From NCBI RefSeq assembly GCF_032854445.1, contig NC_088304.1, positions 32,168,810-32,232,809 of the forward strand: 64,000 bases of DNA, given 5' to 3'. This document shows positions 1 through 12,703 of this stretch, piece after piece (the first letter of the stretch is position 1; the number at the start of each line of letters is the position of its first letter). Origin of the DNA: Liolophura sinensis (taxonomy: Eukaryota; Mollusca; Polyplacophora; Chitonida; Chitonidae). Below the pieces are notes generated by a model that did no database searches, had not been told where the DNA came from, and saw only the letters and a program-made list of their open reading frames with translations. A program made the translations under genes and the position numbers.

Positions 1-84
1 CACGTTGAGAAGCCAGATTTTGCATTACTGGAAGAGTATATAGATTGGCTGACTCATGACACATCCCCAGACGTACGGACGTAC

Positions 85-655
85 ATCAGATAAATGCAAG
101 GATCTTCAAGGGAAGGGTGTAAACACCTACAGAAGATGGACTTAAAAACTTTCGGGAGATGGAGGTAAAGACCTATAAGGGTTGGGTGTAAAGAGCTACA
201 GGAGATGGAGGTAAAGACTTACAGAAAATGGAGGAGAACCTACAGATGGATGTAAAGACCTACACAAGATGGACGAGAACCTACATGAGATGGACGTAAA
301 GACCTACAGAAGATGGAGGAAAACCAACAGCAGATGGACGTAAAGACCTACAGGAGATGGCAGTAAAGACCTACAGGATATGGACGAGAACCCACAGAAA
401 TTGGACGAAAACTAGCAGGCGATGGACGTAAAGACCTACAGAAGATGGACGTAAAGACCTACATGAGATGAACGTAAAGGCCTACAGGAGATGGACGAGA
501 ACATACAGGAGATGGACGTAAAGACCTACAGGAGATGGACGTAAAGACCTACAGAAGATGGACAAGAACCTACAGGAGATGGACGAAAATCTACAGCACA
601 TGAACGAGAACCTACAGGAAATGGACGTAAGGACCTACAGAACATGGACGTGAGA
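85..655. repeat. 23-bp minisatellite
   Basis: Imperfect tandem units of GATGGACGTAAAGACCTACA plus three bases; spacing of 23 is measurable around 421-444. Lies downstream of the SERT stop and is part of the gene-free stretch 1-1421. Nothing else is recognised there. Confidence 0.9.
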
Positions 656-1421
656 AGCGTGTCTGGTCTTCAATTTACCGACATCAGCCTATCCAGCCAC
701 CCTATTTTCTTTACAAAAAGATACTTGGGTAACAATGTAGCTAGTTCATATCTATCATATAGATTTATCGCGTGACAATCGGCTTTTGCACCAGAGTATC
801 ATTATTGCCATCAACATATTTACAAAATCTTGCATGACAATAATTTGATACATTTGACCCTGTGGTCGCTTTGGCTAGGATGAACATTTTCTTTTTATTA
901 TAAGACGTCATGTCTTGTAACAAATCAGTACGCAAAAAATCACATCGTTTCAACTGTGACCTGTATTTCTCCTTTTTCACGTTTTTGTCCAGTTTTCCAT
1001 CTTCTACCTTTGTTAGCAGAAAATAACACATGAGAAGAACGGGGAGACAGAAAAGCTCATTCTCAAACAATCAACCAATAACAACGTTTTCTGTCAATCG
1101 AGCAGCTTAACATGACGTCATAGTTGTCCTTTTCGTCTTATTTTCCAGAGCTGAAGTTCCAAGCCTCCTCTCGTTTATAACGCTGTCAACAAATCTGATG
1201 GCTACAAACCGGTTTACTTGGGTAGAGCTCATTTCGCGGTTTCTCTATATTGTGACCTTAATAACAACTGAGCGTGTCCCCAACGCACGAAAACGCACCC
1301 ATCCTGACAAGAAATAGAAGAAGTTCCTTTAGCATGAGGTCTCGTGGAAAATGGCCATCCGATAAGAAAATCTCATTCGCACTTCAAGGGAATAACCGGA
1401 AGTCCTGAGTCGTGCGCAGGC

Positions 1422-1490
1422 TTACAAGTACACCGGAAGTTCGGGCTCTATTTTCGGGACCTCTTCGGGTACAATGGACTGTGTTATTCT
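1422..1490 (-). CDS. SLC6A4-like: SERT exon 13: cytoplasmic C-terminus and stop
   Basis: Acceptor TTTTGTACAG followed by 22 codons and TAA at 1424-1422. It encodes [20 protein letters not shown] plus YL. It joins in phase to KGSLKE of exon 12, giving the KERI...S..PE pattern that human SERT also has. Short, so supported mainly by position, phase and this motif. Confidence 0.85.
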   Translation of the reverse strand, partial: RITQSIVPEEVPKIEPELPVYL

Positions 1491-4400
1491 CTGTACAAAA
1501 CATAAGACCACACACATATGTAATTTAGTTCTTAAAATACAAGTCGTCTGAGATATTGACATATGTTGGATTGACTTAATATATCTTTGGCTGAAAGTTA
1601 GTCTGTTGTACGGTTTAACTAGTGAATGAATGAATGCTTAAGGCTCCATATCACATAGAAACTAAAGTAGTTAATAGAGTTAACAGAAGATGATTACAGT
1701 GTAACATGCTCCGTTACTTTCTATTGAATTTCAGCAGAGAAAGTACTGCAGACGACAACCGGAGCAGATTTCATTTTGTAAAACACGAACACAATAGCTC
1801 AGGACGAGCTGAGAGTAGCTAAAACCAGTGGAAAACCAGAACACATAGAAGAGCCACTAGATCTGAACTTACCAATACTGTATTTACTTATGTACTGGTG
1901 TTTTGTGTTGTACTCAAGAATATCTCACTTTTACAATGGTGAACAGCATTGTGGAGCAGAGTCTGCAGGAAACCCACCCCGTCCGCAGCCACAGGCAGAC
2001 CTTCCCTTGAACGTTTAGATATTGGGTTGGGGAGGGTATACTCATGGTGTTTAACAAAAATGGCGGCGTTCGATATATGAGGAGTTCCGATCAAAAAGAA
2101 ACTGAGATATATATTTGCTTAACGACAATTTATGAACTGATTTCATTCATTCCGTGAAAACTGTTAACTGCTTCTCTTTGCATGAATCCATCCTAATTTC
2201 TTACTCTAATACTTAATTCTTACTTAATTCTTTGGCGGTCAGCATAGTTATTCAACACCTAGAACATTGCTTTCGTCTTTTTGTCATCACTGAAAGCACT
2301 GGTCTTCTTATCCATACGCCTTACAGCGCATGCGTCGCTCTCTACTTACGCTTTACATCAATGCCACCTATAGTAATTTTTGTACAAAAATCTTGAACAA
2401 CGCCAAGGTCAATGGGGTCACATGAGGCAGGAAGTTAAGAAAGAAGATAAGCAATCCATTTCACCCTTTGTTTCTAATAGTACTTTATAGATGTACACAT
2501 GCATTCTCTTTATCCAAAGTATGTAAAACATCGTTCTAACCAAAACCTGAAACAATTTTATTGATGAATCGTGATTAAATTGTTCCGCGCGAGTACACAA
2601 GGTCAAGTTTGTCCATTGGTGGCGGTGATGCAAAGCGAGCGCAGCGGCACATGTGTAAAAAGGAGTATGAATCCATCTTAATTTGTTATTTATCTTCGTT
2701 GTTAATTCTTTGTTAGTTTAGGCTGAACTTTGTTTTGGAAGTTGGTATAGTGATCATTGACCCGGAACGTGAGTTTTAGCTGTCAGACGATTTACAAATG
2801 CCTGTTTTGACGCGTAGATTATTTGTTGAATAAAATGTGAAAGAAAAAGTGCTTTGGTTCTGGACTCACCTCTTTTAACGAGCCTTTTTGTACAAAGACC
2901 AGGCGGTAGAACATGTAAGATGGGATACAGACGAGAGAGGACGCAGAAATCATCCAACCGAGCCCTACGGCCCAATCTGGGAACGGGTCGTCCTTCCCGT
3001 ACAGTGGTGGGTTGTAAGATATGAAGGATAGGACGAAAAGCAACTGGAAGAGAAATTAAGTATGTTGCAGTGTGGTGAGAACAGTTGATACCGTGTTGAT
3101 AACAGCTGATTCTGTGTTCAGGTATGTTGATACTGTGTTCAAAACAGTTGATACTGGGGTGAGAACAGTTGATATCGTGTTGAGGATAGCTAATACTGTG
3201 TTGATAACAGTTGATACCGTGTTGATGACAGTTGATACTGTGTTGATAACAGTTGATACTGGGGTGAGAACAGTTGATACTGGGATGAGAACAGTTGATA
3301 CCGTTGAGGACATTTGATACTGGGGTGAGAACAGCTGGTACTAGGATGAGGGTAGTTAATACTGTGCTCAGAACAGTTGATACTGTGCTGATAACAGTTG
3401 ATACTGGGGTGAGAATAGTTGATAATGGGATGAAAACAGTTGATACTGGGGTGAGAACAGTTTATACTGGGATGGAAACAGTTGATATTTGGGTCAGAAT
3501 AGTTTATATTCGGGTGATGACAGTGAATGCTGTGTACACAAATTGTACACATAAAAACGATGCCAAAATCACACGAAAGATAGGACGAAAAGCAACTGGA
3601 AGAGAAGTTGAGCATGCTGCATGTTTCATGCTGAACGTCAAGCGAGGTCTCAGGTGTGATTCGACCCAAGATTGACCCTGGATTGACCCTGGATGTACCG
3701 CTCCCAAGCGGACATGTGAATGGTTAAAAATGTTAGGCAATCTTTGTTAAACCTGATTCACTATTCACCTGTCTTGTCAGACGCACAAATGACACCCATT
3801 TCCTTTAGGAACGCCTAAAGTTCACCAACATTCAGATTGTCAGTCTTCTTTCATCCCTCCTCCCTAAATTGCTGCTTTTGACACTTTTTAAGACGCTCGT
3901 ATTATACCGAAAATGATTAAAAAATAGTAGCCTAACATTTTTGACAGGTCACATAATACAGCTGGACTTTTTCCCCCTTCAACAATAAAAGAGTTAGCAC
4001 TTCAAATTGCCCTATTATAACAGAAAATCTGTCGCCTGAGTAACGCTAGAATATAGCAGACAGAGAGTATTATTTTGATAATAAAATAATACTCGTTGTC
4101 ATGTTGAATATAATATCTTGCTGGCCTGATAAAATTTTATGTCGAATTAACAGAGCAGGGGGAGACCGAAGAGAGACCAGAGTACATGGCATCACATTTC
4201 GCTAAAACCTCCATACACAAGCCACGAAAGAAGTCATCTGGCCCATACTCTGGTGTCTGGTGTGCAGCTAATTATAAACGCCCAAAAAGTGATTGTGTAT
4301 GCAGCCATCTCTATCGATGGAGCCATCTCCGTGGAAAGGGATTGTAGATGCGCCCATCTCTATAGACTGAGCCATCTCTCTGGAAACTGATAGTGGATGC

Positions 4401-7400
4401 AGTCATTTCTGTCGGAAGGTATTGTGGATGCAGTCATTTCTGTCGGAAGGGATTGTGGATGCAGTCATTTCTGTCGGAAGGGATTGTGGATGTAGTCATT
4501 TCTGTCGGAAGGGATTGTGGATGCAGTCATTTCTGTCGGAAGGGATTGTGGATGCAGTCATTTCTGTCGGAAGGGATTGTGGATGTAGTCATTTCTGTCG
4601 GAAGGGATTGTGGATGCAGTCATTTCTGTCGGAAGGTATTGTGGATGCAATCATTTCTATTAAAAGGGATTGTGGATGCAGTTATTTCTATGAAATTTTT
4701 CTCTCGGTACACTCTGAGAAAATATTTCAACCTGCTTTAAACTAAATATATTTAATAGAAATGCAAATAATTTTACAGCAATACATTTGTTTTATTGAGG
4801 AACTTTAATTATTTGAAAATTCATGGCAAATTCGAAAAGTCTTAATTTTTAATGTGCTGTGGTTTACAGAATAATCTGTTGCTAGAACAGAAATATTCTA
4901 GCATTACTCAGACAAAGGACTTGACAAAATTTGAGGAAAGAAAGATACCACGGAGGCGCAAAAGGGACATGGCGGCTTTCTTTTCGTTTTTAACTGTGCG
5001 TTTTGGTTTATTTTTTCCACTTTTGCAGTCGGAGTTTTTCTTTTTTTAAGCAGCACTCCCCCCCCCCCCTCCCCGCTCCAAAAAAGAGACAAACTCCCAC
5101 AAAAAGAGATCGGGTGGGAGTTTTTCTTTTTTAAGCAGACGAAAGCAAAGGAAAAACTCCCACAAAAAGATCTTGGTCCCGGATATAAATAAGCCAATCG
5201 GATTACGTTTTGCTTTGCGCTTTTGTTGAAACACTTATGTATGTGATACTGTCATTGGACGATTATCTCGGGCCCCATCATAACTAAGTACCTAAGGTCT
5301 GTAATAAATACTGTATTCATGTACTTACTAAAATGAGAACTGGGCTGACGACAGTCCAGCAAACTTGCCAGAATATACCTGGTCGAAACCCCAACATGGC
5401 CTCCACGTCACCAGAAAAGCGTCTCACACCTTAAAAAAAAGAATTAAATACCAACCTAAGCGAAGAACTGTCGTAAGCTTCCTAGCGACGAAGTCTGCGC
5501 ATTTTGTCTTTCAAAATATGATTTTGTTCATAATTTACTTTTTCCCAGTAAAACTATTGTTGACACTATTGTCACTGCCATGCTTAATTCATCAAGCAAA
5601 TTTTTGATTGTCATGCCAATGATTTTTTGAACTGAATAGTTTTTTTCCAAAAAGGCTCCTAATATAGCACACCTCGAAATTAACCACAATTATAAAGATC
5701 ACAAAAGACAAAGCCCTGACAACACTTGAAAGACAAAGTAACAACAGCTGAAAGACAAAGTAACAACAGTTGACAGAAAAAGTAACTACTCGGCGAAGCC
5801 ATTTTATTAGTTAAATTCATAACAGTTAAATTCATAACAGCATGCCCAGGGCCCAGTTTATAATATGCTTACCGTAAATCCAAGAGACTGCTATTATCTC
5901 AAGAAAGACAACAAGTAGAATTGAGAAAGGAGCTGCATGGCTATCCAGTAACTCAACAACATACCGTCCTCCCTACAACAATACATAAATATGGCCAGTT
6001 GGATTATCCAGTAACACAAACACATACCGTCCTGCCTGCAATAAACAGGGTGCGATATGAATCATTTGGCTATTTGGCAACACAATGACATATCGCACTC
6101 CCAACAGTAGCACGCAAACTGTTATGAACTCACTGCCTCTCCGGTAACATACGAGGTGACATATCGCCCCAACTACAATAGCACGGATACGTTTATGAGT
6201 TATCGGGCTATCCCGCAACACAACAACATATCGCACTTACTGCAGCAGTACGGATACTGCTATGAGCTGTTTGGCTATCCGGCAACACAACATATCGCCC
6301 TAACAAAAACAGTACGGATACTGCTATGATCTGTTTGTCTATCCGGCAATAAAATGGCATGTCGCCCTAACTACTGTAGTGCGGATACTGTTACAAGCTG
6401 TTTGGCTATCCACAAACACAACAAGATATTGCCCTCACTGCTGTAGTGCGGATACTTTTATGAGCTAATTGGTTACCCAACAACACAATGACATATCGCT
6501 TTAACTACAATAATACGGATACTGTTATGAACTATTCGGCTATCCGACAACACAACAACATATCACCCTAACAAAAACAGTACGGATACTGTTATGAGCC
6601 ATTTGGCTGTCGGCCAACACAACAAAATATCGTCCTAACTGCAGTAGTACCGTTACGAGCTATTTGGTTTTTCGGCAACACAACAACATATCGCCCTAAC
6701 TGCAGTAGTACCGTTACGAGCTTTTTGGTTTTTCGGCAACACAGCAACATATCGCCCTAACAAAATCAGTACGGTTACTGTTATGAGCTATGTGGCTATT
6801 CGGCAACACAACAACATGTCCTAACAATAACAGTACGGATACTGTTATGGGCTGTTTGGCTATTCGGCAACATAACGACATATAGCCGTAACTGCAGTGG
6901 TACGGATATCGTTATGAGCTTTGCGACTATACATTAACAGTATACTATATCGCCCTCCCTATAGTAAAACATAGACATGAGACATTTGACTATTTCAGTA
7001 ACAGAATAAAGAATCACCCTCCATACAATTCATCAGAGAAGGAAGCAACACGGCTATCCAGTGACAAAATCCTACATTATTTTATTTTATTCAGTGGAAG
7101 AAAAAATGGTGTATTCTGAGTTAGTCACACATATGACAGAAACCGTTAATAACGGATTGCTTTTCTAGAAAAACTACACCAAAGTTGAAAAAAAAGTATA
7201 AATATTTTTAAAAACATTATGTATAAAAATGTATCAAAACAAAATAATTTTAAAGAAGTATTGACAAATAAACATTTTAAGACTGTATCTTGAACTCGCT
7301 CGTTCTTCATTTTTGTCTAAAATGTTAGTCACAACTAGGTGTTTACCTTGTGATGACTGTTTTACTTGCGAATTATTGTGACTTGGAGTATTACTTTTAT

Positions 7401-8661
7401 CTTATACATGATAGTGTTCAAGTACTTAGAATAATCATTTATACTTAACGCCAAGCGTGGAAGTGGGCCCACAGGTTACGTAATCAATCGGAATTCCAGC
7501 AACCGGGTCTTAGAACTGAAGAGTGAAGGAGCAGTGATTGGATAATACTGCCACACAGACATTTAAGGTTGTTGATACACTATACATTTCTGCACTGATG
7601 TTTTGCACCTAGTCAAAATATATCAGAATTTTGTCTGTTATGCGTAGAACTGTAAACTTGTGACCAGTGTTACTACCGACCACCCTGGAGGTTACCAAGG
7701 CAACAAAATGCTATTTCGCTTCCAGCAACCACAGCTAAAGAAATGGTAGTCATGCTAGGTTGCTTTTTTTTTTTTTTTGATGTTGTAGGAAAAAATGCAA
7801 GCTGCAGGTGGTTGTATGACATGCACCACGGGAAAGATAGAGGATATATGCTTTTGAAATTTGAAGTTGACAAATTTACTACATAAATAGTAACGATTAC
7901 TGATACGCTCGTGAAGCCTGCAGGGATGATCTCATTCTCCGCTAAGTGGTACTTACGTATGTGGTGGTGGAGAGTCCTCCCAGGAAGCAGTAGATGATCA
8001 GGACAAGCACAAAGAGTTCTCTCCTCTTTCTGAGCGCCGGCCACTCGTCAAGGACTCCCGTGATCACAGACTCGAGACCGCCAAACTGCCAAGCAAGCAA
8101 GACATTCTCATAAACAGTCATGCATGATTTATTTATTTATTTATTTATTTATTTGACTTTTGATTAACGCCATACTTAAAAATTTGTCACTTATACGACG
8201 GCAGTTTTATGAGCGGAGGAAGCCGGGCTGCTCTGCCTTTATCAAGATAGTGACGAAAAATAATGACCTAGGAATATGCATGTGACGTGAATGGATACCT
8301 GACAACTGACAATGACTCTTCATACCAAAATAATGACCTAGGAATAAACCATTAACAAAATACACCTGATCTGACAAATAAAACCTTTTAATATTATGTA
8401 CTCTATACAGATCTCATGTCCCAGATATACATTGTAATGAATGTGGTGAAGTGGGGGGATTTGGCCAAAGTGAGAACTGCGTTTTTGGAAAATATACCAA
8501 CGTGGGCCCGCGTTTTTCCTTAAATGTGACAAAGAAAACTGCTGGCAAAGAAACACACTTTTATGTATGTATGTATGTATGTATGTATGTATGTATGTAT
8601 GTATGAGTGTGTGTATGTATGTATGTATGTATGTATGTATGTATGTATGTATGTATGTATG

Positions 8662-8692
<31 letters not shown>

Positions 8693-11600
8693 TGAATCCA
8701 GACTTATCGTGGTATCTTCCTTGTCACAAAGTGAGATAATCAATCCAGACTTACCGTGGTATCTTCCTTGTCACAAAGTGAGATAATGAATTCAGACTTA
8801 CCGTGGTATCTTCCTTGTCACGAAGTGAGATGATGAATTCAGACTTACCGTGGTATCTTCCTTGTCACGAAGTGAGATGATGAATCCAGACTTACCGTGG
8901 TATCTTCCTTGTCACAAAGTGAGATAATGAATCCAGACTTACCGTGGTATCTTCCTTGTCACGAAGTGAGATGATAAATCCAGACTTACCGTGGTATCTT
9001 CCTTGTCACAAAGTGAGATGATGAACCCAGACTTACCGTGGTATCTTCCTTGTCACAAAGTGAGATAATGAATCCAGACTTACCGTGGTATCTTCCTTGT
9101 CACAAAGTGAGATAATGAATCCAGACTTACTGTATTATCTTCCTTGTCACAAAGTGAGATAATGAATCCAGACTTACTGTGGTATCTTCCTTGTCACAAA
9201 GTGAGATAATGAATCCAGACTTACTGTGGTATCTTCCTTGTCACAAAGTGAGATAATGAATCCAGACTTACCGTGGTATCTTCCTTGTCACAAAGTGAGA
9301 TAATGAATCCAGACTTACTGTATTATCTTCCTTGTCACAAAGTGAGATAATGAATCCAGACTTACTGTGGTATCCAGTCCTAGCGTTATTAACATGATGA
9401 AGAATATGATCGCCCAAAACACAGAACCGTCCAGCGTGGAAATGGCTTCTGGGTAGGCGACGAAAATCAGTCCGGGGCCTTCAAGTATACAAAGGTACTA
9501 TTAAACAAAAAGTTTCGTTCTAAGGAAAATAAATAAAGATGTGCTCAAAAAATGAGAATTTTTTTCATTATGTTTCTTCACAACCATCCCGTCTTCGTCT
9601 GTGGTCAGAAATATTCGGAAATGGTGTCATGGATGAAGTAATCGTCACGCCCTCAACNNNNNNNNNNNNNNNNNNNNNNNNNNNNNNNNNNNNNNNNNNN
9701 NNNNNNNNNNNNNNNNNNNNNNNNNNNNNNNNNNNNNNNNNNNNNNNNNNNNNNNNNNNNNNNNNNNNNNNNNNNNNNNNNNNNNNNNNNNNNNNNNNNN
9801 NNNNNNNNNNNNNNNNNNNNNNNNNNNNNNNNNNNNNNNNNNNNNNNNNNNNNNNNNGCAATAAACAGAGTGTGATATGAACCATTTGGCTATTTGGCAA
9901 CACAATGACATATCGCACTCCCAACAGTAGCACGAAAACTGTTATGAACTCACTGTCTATCCGGTAACATATGGGTGACATATCGCCCCAACTACAATAG
10001 TACGGATACGTTTATGAGCTATCTGGCTATCCCGCAAACACAACAACATATCGCACTTACTGCAGCAGTACGGATAGTGCTATGAGCTGTTTGGCTATCC
10101 GGCAAAACAACATATCGCCCTAACAAAAACAGTACGGATACTGCTATGATCTGTTTGTCTATCCGGCAACAAAATGGCATATCGCCCTAACTACTGTAGT
10201 GCGGATACTGTTACAAGCTATTTGGCTATCCACAAACACAACAAGATATTGCCCTCACTGCTGTAGTGCGGATACTTTTATGAGCTAATCGCTATCCAAC
10301 AACACAATGACATATCGCTTTAACTACAATAATACGGATACTGTTATGAACTATTCGGCTATCCGACAACACAACAACATATCACCCTAACAAAAACAGT
10401 ACGGATACTGTTATGAGCCATTTGGCTGTCGGGCAACACAACAAAATATCGTCCTAACTGCAGTAGTACCGTTACGAGCTATTTGGTTTTTCGGCAACAC
10501 AACAACATATCGCCCTAACAAAATCAGTACGGTTACTGTTATGAGCTATGTGGCTATTCGGTAACACAACAACATGTCCTAACAATAACAGTACGGATAC
10601 TGTTATGGGCTGTTTGGCTATTCGGCAACATAACGACATATAGCCGTAACTGCAGTGGTACGGATATGGTTATGAGCTTTGCGGCTATACATTAACAGTA
10701 TACTATATCGCCCTCCCTATAGTAAAACATAGACATGAGACATTTGGACTATTTCAGTAACAGAATAAAGAATCACCCTCCATACAATTCATCACAGAAG
10801 GAAGCAACACGGCTATCCAGTGACAAAATCCTACATTATTTTATTTTATTCAGTGGAAGAAAAAATGGTGTATTCTGAGTTAGTCACACATATGACAGAA
10901 ACCGTTAATAACGGATTGCTTTTCTAGAAAAACTACACCAAAGTTGAAAAAAAGTATAAATATTTTTAAAACATTTATGTATAAAAATGTATCAAAACAA
11001 AATAATTTTAAAGAAGTAGTGACAAATAACATTTTAAGACTGTGTCTTGAACTCGCTCGTTCTTCATTTTTGTCTAAAATGTTAGTCACAACTAGGTGTT
11101 TACCTTGTGATGACTGTTTTACTTGCGAATTAATTGTGACTTGGAGTATTACTTTTATCTTATACATGACAGTGTACAAAGTACTTAGAACAATTTATAC
11201 TTAACACCAAGCGTGGAAGTGGGCCCACAGGTTACATAATCAATCGGAATTCCAGCAACTGGGTCTTAGAACTGAAGAGTGAAGGAGCAGTGATTGGATA
11301 ATACTGCCGCACAGACATTTAAGGTTGTTGATACACTATACATTTCTGCGCTGATGTTTTGCACTTAGTTAAAATATATCAGAATTTTGTCTGCTATGCA
11401 TGGACTGTAAACTTGTGACCAGTGTTACTACCGACCACCCTGGAGGTTACCAAGGCAACAAAATGCTATTCGCTTCCAGCAACCACAGCTAAAGAAATGG
11501 TAGTCATGCTAGGTTGCTTTTTTTTTTTTGATGTTGTAGGAAAAAATGCAAGCTGCAGGTGGTTGTATGACATGCACCACGGGAAAGATAGAGGATATAT

Positions 11601-12672
11601 ACTTTTGAAATTTGAAGTTGACAAATTTACTACATAAATAGTAACGATTACTGATACGCTCGTGAAGCCTGCAGCGATGAGCTCATTCTCCGCTAAGTGG
11701 TACTTACGTATGTGGTGGTGGAGAGTCCCCCAGGAAGCAGTAGATGATCAGGACAAGCACAAAGAGTTCTCTCCTCTTTCTGAGCGCCGGCCACTCGTCA
11801 AGGACTCCCGTGATCACAGACTCGAGACCGCCAAACTGCCAAGCAAGCAAGACATTCTCATAAACAGTCATGCATGATTTATTTATTTATTTATTTATTC
11901 ATTTATTTATTTATTTATTTATTTATTTATTTGACGTTTGTTTAACGCCATACTTAAAAATTTGTCACTTATACGACGGCAGTTTTATGAGCGGACGAAG
12001 CCGGGCTGCTCTGCCTTTATCAAGATAGTGACGAAAAATAATGACCTAGGAATATGCATGTGACGTGAATGATACCTTTGGTGGAAAACTGACAACGACT
12101 CTTCATACCAAAATAATGACCTAGGAATAAACCATTAACAAAATACACCTGATCTGACAAATAAAACCTTTTAATATTATGTACTCTATACAGATCTCAT
12201 GTCCCAGATATACATTGTAATGAATGTGGTGAAGTGGGGGGATTTGGGCCAAAGTGAGAACTGCGTTTTTGGAAAATATACCAACGTGGGCCCGCGTTTT
12301 TCCTTAAATGTGACAAAGAAAACTGCTGGCAAAGAAACACACTTTTATGTATGTATGTATGTATGTATGTATGTATGTATGTATGTGAGTGAGTGAGGGA
12401 AAGTTTTAACGTCGCTTTCAACAATATTTCAGTTTTATTGCGACAATAAAACGTCAAGTAGTCGATCTACTACGGATAATTCATTTACTATTCAGTCAAA
12501 AAAGGACACCAGAAGTCACGTAACAAACACAGACGGTAGTTTAAAATCACAGCTTTCCTGCCATACCAATGGTAGAGAGAAAAACAAAAATAGTATCACT
12601 TTCTACAGAATTGAAAAGTTCTGAAAGAGAGCTCACGTGATAAAAGGAATATCGTAAAGGAGCAAAGGTATG

Positions 12673-12703
<31 letters not shown>

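Larger units (their letters stand above)
6038..9657. repeat. Duplicated segment, copy 1 (left contig end)
   Basis: Carries minisatellite units, SERT exon 9, a degenerate SINE, a (TATG)n run, the 47-bp array and exon 8. Matches 9858-13810 with scattered substitutions and array-length differences. Copy 1 ends at ...cgccctcaac, which is where copy 2 continues into unique sequence. Confidence 0.95.

Noticed and set aside
1888-2094. Small protein of 68 codons
   Set aside because: Lies in a decayed SINE.
3056-3675. Open frames of 81 to 159 codons with TVDTVLI or STVINTV repeats
   Set aside because: By-products of a 21-bp unit, present on both strands at once.
8692-9365. CRISPR-like array
   Set aside because: Units are contiguous with no unique spacers, the genome is animal, and the unit is derived from the exon 8 donor.
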